Assembly (NCBI GenBank): GCA_024707325.1
Contig: JANPZY010000001.1
Location: 2,356,501-2,420,500 of the forward strand
Source: Opitutus sp.
GTDB taxonomy: Bacteria > Verrucomicrobiota > Verrucomicrobiia > Opitutales > Opitutaceae
Direction of reading: 5' to 3'
Length of the DNA: 64,000 bases
Of the stretch, positions 52,883 to 61,347 are shown in pieces; the stretch's first letter is position 1; every line of letters starts with the position of its first letter. The notes under the pieces are model-generated. The model was not told the origin of the DNA, ran no database searches, and saw nothing but the letters and a program-made list of their open reading frames with translations. The translations under genes were made by a program, and so were the position numbers.

Positions 52883-55357
52883 CGACCGAGGGAAAGCAAA
52901 TTGGCGAAGAGGCGATAGGCGCCGGGCACGCCGGCGGGGAGCTGACGGAAAAACGCGAGCCCTGAGTAAACGTAGTAACCCGAACCGTGGCGCGCGACGA
53001 GGAGGCTGCCGCGCAGCGGTGCCTCGCCCGGATCGCTCATGGCGAGCAGCGCGGCGTAGCGATCTTCATCCCAACTGCTCGGGAAATACGTGCCGCGCTC
53101 CTGCACCCAACCGGTGAAATCGGCCGCGGTGATGCGATTCGGCGTCGTGAGCGCCGGATGGTCGGGCAGGAGAAACGTCACGGGCGCGTCCTCATTGGTC
53201 ACGCGTTGCTGCGGTGCGCTGCCCTGGATCGAAAGCGGGTAGGGGCCGAGCGCCGCTGTATTCACATTGTGGGGACGGTTGTATTGGACGATCGCGACAC
53301 CGCCACGCTCCACGTAGGCGAGCAGCGTCGGGAGATGCTCGCGCAACGCGGCATTCTCGAAAGCGCGCACGCCGACCACGATCGCGTCGAAGGCGCGCAG
53401 GTCGTCGGCGGAGGAGTTTACGAGATCGACGTCCGTCACTTCGCAACCGAGCAGGCGCAGCGCGGCAGGAATGTCGTCGCCCGCGCCGGGCACGTAGCCG
53501 ACGTGGCGCGCGCGGGTTTTTACGTCGAACGAAGCGACCGCGAGCGTCGCGTCCGGCTGCAAAAGCTGCGGGGGGAGATGTGCGTAGCGCAGCTCGATGC
53601 GATCGCGGTGATAGCGGCGCGGTCCGACCTCGGCTCGAACGGTGATGTGTCCGCTGGATGGTTGCGCGGGCGCCGAAACAACGAATTTCATGCGCGTTTC
53701 CGCGCCGATGGCGCCGAGCTGAAACGACTGCGTCGCGGGCGTGATCGACCAGCCGGTAGGGGCGGTGAGTTGCAACGTGCCGGAGACATTCGCGCGAATC
53801 GCGGTGAGGCCGAGTGTGATCTCGGTGCTGCCGCCCGGCGGAACGAGTTCCAGTGGAGGCAGCCAGGTCAGCGCGACGGGCGCCACGACGCGAAGCGGCA
53901 CGCGCGCGGTCGTGCCCGAAGCGTCTGTGAGCAGGGCGGCGGGCGCGGTAGAAATTTCGAGCGATTGTTCGCCGATTTTGAAGCGCTCGCGCGACGCGAA
54001 CTCCGGCGGGTTCTCGGGCCGACCGATCAGCGAAGTATCGTGGACGGTTGCGATGCCCTCGGCGGGCGCTTCGCGCAGCCAGTAGGGTTGGCTCAACGGA
54101 GAGTCGGTCGGAATGGTCAGCGTTGTTTCGACGGTAACAGGCTGGTTGGGCGCCAGGGTGCGTCCGCGCCAGCGCACGGGCACGTCGGCCGTGAGGCGCG
54201 CGGTGTGTTTCACGACGAGCGATTCGCCGGGGACGACTTCGGCATTTTCGACGACGCTCTCGATCGAGAGGCCGAGACACGCCTGCAAGATACGATCGAG
54301 CTGCGCGCGCTTTTCGTCGACGAGTGGATCGCTCGGAAGCGCGGCGAGTTGTTTTCGCAGTTCCAAGATCGCCGGCACGCTCGCGACCGGGCGCGCGGAA
54401 TCGAAGGTGGCGAGGAGTTGCGCGGACGCCGTCGCGATCGCTTCGCCGCCGGGCACGCGTTTCCACGTGGTCTCGACGCCGTCCATCAAGTCTTCGTTCA
54501 CGGGCTCGCCGGCGAGCAGGAGGAAACGCTGCACATTGGAAGCCGCGGCCGTGCGCGCGGAGAAGAAACCGAGGCCCTGAGTCTTGTGCATGCCGCGGCT
54601 GCGATTCGCGAGCGTGCCGAGTGCCTCGCCCGTCACGGGATCGTCGCCCGCGATGTCGAGCTCGATCGCGGCACCGTTGAGGCCTTGCGTGTCGGTGCGG
54701 CCCCAACTGAAGACATTCCAGAAAATCCGTTTCGGTTGCCAGGGCGGGAGACCCGCGGCGATTTGCTCGGGAAGCGACTGCGGATCGCCCGCGAGCTTGA
54801 ACGCCTCGACCGCGAGCATCGCAGAGGCGGTGTGATGACCGTGGCCGCCGCTGCCCGGAGGAATCGGGAAGCGCGTCACGATCACGTCCGGGCGAAACGT
54901 GCGGATCACGCGCACGACATCGGCGAGCACTTCGCGATGATTCCAGATGCGCAGCGTCTCCTCGGGATTTTTGGAGAAACCGAAATCGATCGCGCGGGTG
55001 AAAAAATTGCCGGCCGCCGTCGATCGCGCGCGCAGCGAGCAACTCCTGCGTGCGCAGGACGCCGAGTTTTTCGCCGAAGTCGCCGCCGAGTTCGTTTTGT
55101 CCGCCGTCGCCTCGCGTGAGCGAGAGATACGCCGTGCGGTAGCTGCGCCCACGCGCGGACCACGCGATGAACTCCGTGTTCTCGTCGTCCGGATGCGCGG
55201 CGAGATAGAGCACGGAGCCGAGCGTAGTGAAGCTGCGCAGCTCCTGTGCGATTTCCGCGGGCGTCATTGATTCGCCTGCGGACACAGCTCCGCCGAGAAG
55301 AAGGGCAGCCGCGGTCCACGCCGTGCTGCCCGCCTTGATAAATCGCCGGCCAATCAC
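52879..55357 (-). CDS. secreted multidomain PIG-L deacetylase (one-base frame break)
   Basis: About 825 aa after correction. A signal peptide (STAWTAAALLLGGAVSAG) precedes a PIG-L/LmbE domain (VLYLAAHPDDENTEFIAW; PPGSGGHGHHTASAM). Long beta-sandwich regions follow (about 320-600), and a C-terminal class-I glutamine-amidotransferase-like domain (DIPAALRLLGCEVTDVDLVN, DAIVVGVRAFENAALREHLP). The frame shifts at six A (55001-55006 on the plus strand): GGRQFF|TRAIDFGFSKNPEE is continuous if one base is removed. GTG at 55357 overlaps the DUF2911 stop. It probably deacetylates an extracellular amino sugar. Confidence 0.82.
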
Positions 55358-56223
55358 TTGAGGCTGGCGATCAGTGCTTCGTTGAGACGGACGTATTCGT
55401 CTTTCACCGCGCCGCCCATTTTGCCGGCGACTTCGATGGATTTGCGCGCGGTGGCGATCGCTTCGGTCTTGTTGCCGAGTTTCGCGAGGATGCGCGCCTT
55501 ATGATAATAGAAGTAGAACGCGTCGGGATTGGCCTGGATCGCGGTGTCGACCCACGAGAGCGCCTTGTTCAGATCGAGATTGTGATCGAGGTAGAAGATC
55601 GCGGCGGGGAAGTAGGGCTTCTGCGGCGAGTCGGACGCCATCGCGGCCTCGATCTGCTGCACGACCGGGCCGACGACATCAAAGCCGAGCTTCACGGGCA
55701 CGAGCGTCTTGTCCCACGCGATCGTGAGCGTGGCGGATTCATCGCGGAGAGCGTCGAAACCGATCGTGAACGTTTCCACGGCCTGGCTCAGCGCGACCGG
55801 CTTCACGGTGACGCGAGCGACGTCGTCCTTCGCATCGTAGGCATACGCGCCCCATTCGCCTTTGTCCTTGTGGAGAATGACCGTCCACTCGTCGCGGCCG
55901 GGGATCGTGAAGAGCTCGTAGGTGCCGGCGGCGATTTCCTTGCCCTCGAATTTCACGGGCGTGTTGAAGGAGATCTTCGTCGCGAAATTTGCACCCGTGC
56001 GCCAGACCTCGCCGTAGGGCACGAGGCCGCCGAAGATCGCGCGACCCTTGGCGCTCGGACGAGCGTAGGTGATTTCGAAATCGGTCAGACCGGCCCGCTG
56101 TTTGATCACCGCGGTGGGGCTGGCGGCGGGAAAATCGATCTTCGGGCCGGCGTTTTGCGCGTGAGCCGAACACAGCCCGGCGAAGGCGAGGGAAGCGAGG
56201 ACGAGGGAATGACGGAGGTTCAT
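55354..56223 (-). CDS. secreted DUF2911 protein
   Basis: 289-aa protein with signal peptide (HSLVLASLAFAGLCSAHAQ), then a DUF2911 domain: ITYARPSAKGRAIFGGLVPY, GEVWRTGANFATKISF and GRDEWTVILHKDKGEWGAY. A C-terminal TPR-like segment follows (LDLNKALSWVDTAIQANPDA). The function of DUF2911 is unknown. It heads the minus-strand operon that leads into the PIG-L protein, the symporter and the bacillithiol genes; the stop overlaps the GTG of the PIG-L gene. Confidence 0.82.
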   Translation of the reverse strand: MNLRHSLVLASLAFAGLCSAHAQNAGPKIDFPAASPTAVIKQRAGLTDFEITYARPSAKGRAIFGGLVPYGEVWRTGANFATKISFNTPVKFEGKEIAAGTYELFTIPGRDEWTVILHKDKGEWGAYAYDAKDDVARVTVKPVALSQAVETFTIGFDALRDESATLTIAWDKTLVPVKLGFDVVGPVVQQIEAAMASDSPQKPYFPAAIFYLDHNLDLNKALSWVDTAIQANPDAFYFYYHKARILAKLGNKTEAIATARKSIEVAGKMGGAVKDEYVRLNEALIASLK

Positions 56224-56617
56224 GTGTAGGGGGGAAACAGATAAACGAGACTGTGGATGATCAGGACATTCCCGCAAAATCGGAAATGCTCCGCTTCGTT
56301 TACCGCGGGTCTGACGGGTTGGAAGCAAGTTTGGTTGCGCGGATTGCTTGCGCCAGCCGAGCGGTCGCGAGCCGGCGATGAGCGGCATGGCTCGTTTCGT
56401 GAGGTGTTGGCGTTTGTCGCGGTTTGACATTCCCGCGCTGCGGTTAGGTTACATTTCCAGCCGATTGCGAGGCCGGTGTGCCACACCCCCGGCGCTTCCT
56501 CGCGGAGACGCGTGCCATCGTTTGATGACGTCGTCCCACGCTTCAGGTTCGCCTCGGAAGTTCGCGCACGGCCGCACGGCTCAACCTCAACGTTAACCCT
56601 CAAAAAGGAGAACCGTC
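56224..56617. other. 394-base divergent intergenic region
   Basis: No ORF or repeat array was supported here. It separates the DUF2911 operon (minus) from the cupin gene (plus). It holds the candidate cupin promoter at 56424-56453 and a GC-rich stretch afterwards that would form a 5' leader of about 160 bases, without a recognised regulatory RNA. Confidence 0.6.
56424..56453 (+). promoter_or_regulatory. candidate sigma-70 promoter upstream of cupin gene
   Basis: A consensus -35 TTGACA (56424-56429) is followed 18 bases later by GTTACA (56448-56453), a moderate -10. It is 165 bases before the cupin start codon, which itself has a good Shine-Dalgarno (AAAAAGGAG, seven bases before the ATG). 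Confidence 0.5.
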
Positions 56618-56965
56618 ATGAACCTGCTCAATACGCTCAAACCCGCCCCGCGTTCGCTCGAAAAGAAATCGATTCTTTCGCGCGAGGGATTCGAGGGCGC
56701 GATCGTGACGCTGCAAGCGGGGGAGGGAAACGCTCTCACCGAGCCCGCCGCCCGCGGCGAACGCGTGATCGTCGTTCTCGAAGGCGAAGTGACGCTCGAG
56801 TGCGACGGCATCCACACCGTGCTGAATCGCGAGGAAGCCACGCTCGTGCTTCCCGACCGCGAGTGCACCTTGCGCGCGACAGGCGCGGGCCGGACACGTG
56901 TGCTCAAGCTCGACGTCCCCGCCCGCCAAGTCGTGAACCCGCCCCTCGTCGCGGTGGAAAACTAA
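56618..56965 (+). CDS. small cupin-like protein
   Basis: 115-aa single-domain protein with a short beta-rich cupin-like core: AIVTLQAGEGNALTEPAARG, then ERVIVVLEGEVTLECDGIH and VLPDRECTLRATGAGRTRV. The typical metal-binding His residues of cupin motif 1 are not evident, so it may be a non-enzymatic fold. Start ATG at 56618 is preceded by AAGGAG with good spacing. A clear terminator follows 27 bases after the stop. Function unknown. Confidence 0.78.
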   Translation: MNLLNTLKPAPRSLEKKSILSREGFEGAIVTLQAGEGNALTEPAARGERVIVVLEGEVTLECDGIHTVLNREEATLVLPDRECTLRATGAGRTRVLKLDVPARQVVNPPLVAVEN

Positions 56966-56991
56966 AACCGTTCGCTTTAGCGAAACTTAAG

Positions 56992-57019
56992 AAGGCCGGC
57001 CGTAGCGCCGGCCTTTTTT
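56992..57019 (+). terminator. rho-independent terminator of cupin gene
   Basis: A 9-bp stem AAGGCCGGC/GCCGGCCTT (56992-57000 with 57007-57015) with six-base loop, then a T-run to 57019. Confidence 0.88.
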
Positions 57020-57183
57020 GCGTCTGGACCCGAGAGATCGACCGCAAGGGAACCCCTTAATCCAGCGGATTGCGAAACGCTTTCTGCACGCGAACTCGCG
57101 AGATTTGCCCGCCGAACCCCCACGCCGACGTGAAATTGTGAATAACAAACCGGAGTTTTGAGCCGCTCTATGCTTGACGCATG

Positions 57184-57218
57184 TGGGTCAAAGTGGGTTG
57201 AAATGGGGCACTGTGGGG
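57184..57218 (+). promoter_or_regulatory. MraZ operator: four TGGG repeats at 10-bp spacing
   Basis: TGGG occurs at 57184, 57194, 57204 and 57214, exactly ten bases apart, 20 bases before the mraZ start codon. Known MraZ binding sites are GTGGG-type direct repeats with 10-bp period upstream of mraZ, so autoregulation of the dcw cluster is predicted. Confidence 0.85.
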
Positions 57219-57237
57219 CAAGTGGCGGCCCCGATCC

Positions 57238-57690
57238 ATGGCGCAACCCGGCAAAGCTTTCTACACCGGACTCTTCCGGCACACTCTCGACGACAAGGGA
57301 CGACTCACCGTCCCGTCGGCGTGGAGAAGCGCGCACGCCGAGGGAGAAACGTTTCTCGCGACCCCGCATCCGGACGGCTACGTGGCCGTTCTTCCGCCCG
57401 CCGAGGTGGAGAAACTCCACGCCAAGATCGCGCAGATGGCGCTGAGCGATGGAGCCGCGCAGGATTTCGCTGCGCGCTTCTTCGCGCAGACGCAGACTTT
57501 CACGTTCGACAAGGCCGGACGCATCGGCCTCGAGGACGCGTTGCTCGAGCACGCCGGCATCGATGGCGATGCGGTGCTCGTCGGCTCGCTGACCAAGTTC
57601 AACATCTACTCGCCCTCGCGCTGGGAAAAGGTCGAGGCGCGCACCGCGGGCGAAAACTTCGGCGACATCATGCGCCGCATCGGGATTTGA
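57238..57690 (+). CDS. mraZ: transcriptional regulator/cell-division protein MraZ
   Basis: 150-aa AbrB-like double-domain protein, first gene of the dcw cluster. The two SpoVT/AbrB-like repeats are YTGLFRHTLDDKGRLTVPSA and QTFTFDKAGRIGLEDALLEH, each with the DxxGR motif. In other bacteria MraZ represses its own operon through the TGGG repeats, which are present just upstream. The gap to rsmH is unusually long (294 bases) and filled by a 22-bp repeat array. Confidence 0.95.
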   Translation: MAQPGKAFYTGLFRHTLDDKGRLTVPSAWRSAHAEGETFLATPHPDGYVAVLPPAEVEKLHAKIAQMALSDGAAQDFAARFFAQTQTFTFDKAGRIGLEDALLEHAGIDGDAVLVGSLTKFNIYSPSRWEKVEARTAGENFGDIMRRIGI

Positions 57691-57741
57691 GCATGCGCCG
57701 CCAACTCTCGATTTCTTCGAACCCGGTCATGCCACAGACCG

Positions 57742-57873
57742 GATCGCGTCGCGCCAAAGTGCGGACCGGGTCGCGCCAAGGTGCGGACCGGGTCGGGACC
57801 AAGTGCGGATCGGGTCGCGCCCTGTGGCGCACCGAGTCGAGCCCATGGATGGATTCGGTCGCGCCGGTGCACG
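57742..57873 (+). repeat. 22-bp tandem repeat array R6 (6 units), inside dcw cluster
   Basis: Six contiguous 22-bp units (57742-57763, 57764-57785, 57786-57807, 57808-57829, 57830-57851, 57852-57873). It lies 52 bases after the mraZ stop in the mraZ orientation and 112 bases before the rsmH start. Units 57764-57785 and 57786-57807 carry the GTCGCGCCAAGGTGCG and GTCGGGACCAAGTGCG variants. No terminator hairpin with a T-tract accompanies it. Confidence 0.86.
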
Positions 57874-57984
57874 GCGTGACTCAGGCCGTCGCGCGCGTGC
57901 GCGATGGACTCATTTTGCGTGTCGTCCGCCGAGGCGGTCGACGGACCTCCTCCCATGGCGCCCGCAACTCTTGAGAGCCGCTCC

Positions 57985-58905
57985 ATGACGCCTGGCCATC
58001 AACCGGTGTTGCTCCGCGAAGTGCTGGAGTTTCTCGCGCCGCGCGCGGGCGGTCGCTACCTCGACTGCACGTTCGGTGGGGGAGGGCACACGCGTGCGAT
58101 TCTCGAAGCGGCCGAGGGCGTGAGCGTGACCGCGCTCGATCGCGATCCGGCGGCGCAGCCGCGTGCGGAAAAACTCCGCGCCGAGTTCGGTGAGCGTTTC
58201 ACGCTGATCGATCGCGATTTTGGCCGGTTGGCGGAAATCGAGGCGACGGGCTTCGACGGCATTCTTTTCGATCTCGGCGTTTCGTCGTTCCAACTCGACG
58301 AAGCGGAGCGCGGTTTCTCGTTCCGCAACGACGCGCCGGCGGACATGCGCATGGATCCGCGCAGCGGCGTGCCGGCGAGCCGCTGGCTCGAGACGGCGAC
58401 CGAGGAAATGCTCGTGCGCGCGATCCGCGATTTCGGCGAAGAGCAGCATTGGCGTCGCGTGGTGCGTGCGCTCATCGCGGCGCGTGGCTCGGGTGCGCTC
58501 GCCCGCACGGCGACGCTGGCCGACGTGATTGCCAACGCGATTCCCGCGCGCGATCGCCACACCTCGCGCCTGCATCCGGCGACGCGCAGTTTTCAAGGCA
58601 TCCGCATCGCGGTGAACGACGAGATTGGCGCGATCGAGCGCGCGTTGCCCGCGGCGTTCGAGAAGCTCGCGAGTGGCGGCGTGCTCGCGGTGATCAGTTT
58701 CCATTCGCTGGAGGATCGTCCCGCGAAACAGTTTTTCCGCCGCATGTGCGGCCAGCCGGAGAGCGCCAACGACTCCCGGCCGCAGGATCTGCGAGTGAAG
58801 CTCGCGGAGCCGCTCACCCGTCGCCCGGTCGTGCCGACCGAGAGCGAACAAAACGACAACCCTCGCAGCCGCTCCGCGAAATTGCGGGTGCTGCGCAAAC
58901 TCTGA
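57985..58905 (+). CDS. rsmH: 16S rRNA (cytosine1402-N4)-methyltransferase RsmH
   Basis: 306-aa MraW/RsmH with the N-terminal [16 protein letters not shown]-binding [39 protein letters not shown], and late [23 protein letters not shown] at 57985 begins MTPGHQPV, preceded by a GAGAG-type site; an upstream ATG at 57955 would add ten residues. It is followed by the ftsL-like gene after ten bases, the normal dcw order. Confidence 0.95.
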   Translation: MTPGHQPVLLREVLEFLAPRAGGRYLDCTFGGGGHTRAILEAAEGVSVTALDRDPAAQPRAEKLRAEFGERFTLIDRDFGRLAEIEATGFDGILFDLGVSSFQLDEAERGFSFRNDAPADMRMDPRSGVPASRWLETATEEMLVRAIRDFGEEQHWRRVVRALIAARGSGALARTATLADVIANAIPARDRHTSRLHPATRSFQGIRIAVNDEIGAIERALPAAFEKLASGGVLAVISFHSLEDRPAKQFFRRMCGQPESANDSRPQDLRVKLAEPLTRRPVVPTESEQNDNPRSRSAKLRVLRKL

Positions 58906-58915
58906 GGACGCCGCG

Positions 58916-59305
58916 ATGAATACCTCCACTTCGCATGCGTTCGTGAACCAGATGGTCGTTTACACGCTGGTGATGATTTTCTTCAGCGGATCGGTCGGTC
59001 TGGGCACGGTCTGGATGCGACACCAGATTTCCATTACGGCCAACACGAACAAGGTGCTCGACGCGCGCATCGCCGAGTTGGATCGCCGGATCGCCGAGAC
59101 GACGACCGCGGTCGAGAGCGAGCGCGATCCGCAGACACTTTTGCGACGCAACACCGAGTGGAATCTCGGCCTCGTCGCGCCCCGGCAGGAGCAGGTCGTG
59201 CACGTGCCGGACGACTCCGCGCTGCGGCTCGCCGCCAAGCGCAATCGCACGCTCTTTGGTGACGGAATCATCCCGGTCTCTGTGCCGGTCGCGGTGCGCC
59301 GCTGA
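58916..59305 (+). CDS. ftsL: FtsL-like small cell-division protein
   Basis: 129-aa single-pass membrane protein: a helix at about 12-34 (MVVYTLVMIFFSGSVGLGTV), then a coiled-coil-prone stretch (ANTNKVLDARIAELDRRIAE), as in the divergent FtsL subunit of the FtsQBL divisome complex. Sequence identity to FtsL cannot be judged by eye; the assignment rests on size, topology and position between rsmH and ftsI. It has a C-terminal Arg-rich tail and lies five bases before ftsI. Confidence 0.75.
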   Translation: MNTSTSHAFVNQMVVYTLVMIFFSGSVGLGTVWMRHQISITANTNKVLDARIAELDRRIAETTTAVESERDPQTLLRRNTEWNLGLVAPRQEQVVHVPDDSALRLAAKRNRTLFGDGIIPVSVPVAVRR

Positions 59306-59310
59306 CGACG

Positions 59311-61243
59311 ATGTCCAAGGGTTTCGCCTCCAACTACCGCATTGTCCTGCTCGCGGCGGTGATCGTCTCGATTTTTGCAGGCTTGGGCACGCGCCTCGTG
59401 TTTCTCCACGTGATCGATCGCGAGGAGCTGGTGCGCTTCGTGGACAAGGTCCGCCGCCAGATCATTGTCGAGAATGCCCGACGCGGTGACATCGTGGACG
59501 CGCGCGGCGCGATCCTCGCGACGAGCCGCTCGTTGATCGTGCTCGGCGTCGATCCGCAGTCGCTGCGTCCGGAGGACGAGAAAAAATGGCCGCAGCTCGC
59601 GGAATTGATCGGCATGCCGCTGCCGGAACTGGAACGCATCTTCCGCACGAAGACGCGCGTGATTTCTCCGGCGAGCGAAGTGAAGGCGCCTGTCGCTTCG
59701 ACGGCGAAACCGCTGGTGTTTAATTTCCCCGCGATCGGCGCGGACGAGGAAACGGAAAAGACGGCCGCGGCCGAAGACACCGTCGTGGACGATGACGTTG
59801 ATGTCGCCGGCGAGCGTCCGATCCGTTGGGCCAAGTTGAGCGAGACCGTGGAGGAATCGACCTATGCGCAGATCGAGGCGCTCGGAATCAAAGGCGTTTA
59901 CGGCAATCGTGTTTATCGTCGCGCTTATCCGCACAACGGCCTCGCGGCGCACGTGATCGGTTACGTGAACAAGGAGGGCGTGGCTGCCGACGGCATCGAA
60001 CGTTACGCCGATTTCTATTTGCACGGCCGCGATGGCTGGCGCGAAGGCGAGCGTGACGGCAAGGGCCGCGAGATTGCGCAGTTCCGCACGCGCGAGGTGC
60101 CGGCGTCGCCCGGCTACTCGGTGATGTTGTCGCTCGATTCGACGGTGCAGCACATCGTCGAGGAAGAGCTGGACTACATCGCGGAAAAATACCGTCCGCA
60201 GAAGGCGACGATCATCGTGAGCGATCCGCGCACGGGCTTCATTTTGGCGATGGGCAACTACCCATCGTATAATCTCAACGAATACAGCCGGATCCCGCCG
60301 GATCAGCAGCACGTGATGCGCAACGTCGCGGTCGCGGACATCTACGAGCCCGGCTCCACCTTCAAGATCGTGGCCTCGGCGGCGGCGCTGGAGGAGGGGC
60401 TCGTGACGCCGAAGACGACTTTCGACTGCAACCTCCGTAGCATCGAATACCGCGGCAGGACGCGCAGCCTGCCGGGCGAGGATCACTCGTTCGACGCGCC
60501 GCTGTCTGTGGCGCAAATTATTTCGAAATCGAGCAACCGCGGCGCGGCCCAGCTCGCGATGCTGCTCGGCGAACAACGCTTCTATGACTACGCGCGCGCC
60601 TTCGGCTTCGGCCAGCGGACGGGTTTCCCGGTCGGTGCGGAGATCGATGGCATGATGGCTCCGCCGGAAAAAGTGGGATGGCCTCACCATCACCCGCATG
60701 CCGATGGGCCACTCGGTGGCTGCGACGCCGCTCCAGATGCACATGGCGATGGGCGTGATCGCGAGCGGTGGCACGTTGCTGCGTCCGCAGATCATCCGCG
60801 AGGTGCGCGATGCGCGCGGCGAGATTGTTTACCGTTACGGTCCGGCCGCGAAGCAGCGCGTCGTCTCCGAGCAGACCGCACGCACGATGGCGCACTTGCT
60901 CCACGGCGTGGTCATCGAAGGCACCGGCAAAGCCGCGGCGATCCCCAACTACGAGGTCGCGGGCAAGACCGGTTCGACCCAGAAAATCATCAACGGCCGT
61001 TACTCGAACCAGCACCACGTCGCATCGTTTGTGGGGTTCTTTCCGGCCAGCCGTCCGCAGGTTGCGATTTCGGTCATCATCGACGATGCTGACCCGCTAC
61101 AGGGGCGCTATGCCTCCGGTGGCACCGTCGCCGCACCCTCCTTCAAGCGGATCGGGGAGCAACTCATCCAGTATCTCGACATCAAACCCGTCTATTCTCC
61201 GACGGGGAACGCTCTCGCTCTCATGGAAGGAGGCCGCCGGTGA
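59311..61243 (+). CDS. ftsI: FtsI/PBP-type transpeptidase (one-base frame break)
   Basis: Class B penicillin-binding protein of about 643 aa. An N-terminal membrane helix precedes the pedestal, then the transpeptidase domain with catalytic Ser349 in EPGSTFKIVASAA, KSSNRGAAQLA (SxN near 407-409) and AGKTGSTQK (KTG). The frame breaks at five A (60668-60672): PPEK|WDGLTITRMPMGHSVA is continuous with four. ftsI is essential, so an indel is assumed. An acidic insert (EETEKTAAAEDTVVDDDVDV, about 147-165) sits in the pedestal region. Confidence 0.9.
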
Positions 61244-61347
61244 TCGGCTATCTTACTTACGACAATTCTCTTATTCAGGCATTCGCAACGCGCCCTGTGT
61301 CGCGTCGCTCACGTCAGGAAACGGCAGTTCGAAACCGCGTCTTTAAA

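Noticed and set aside
20142..57873. 22-bp arrays as CRISPR
   Set aside because: Units are directly adjacent with no unique spacers, and no cas gene is nearby. CRISPR repeats are near-identical, while these units are degenerate.
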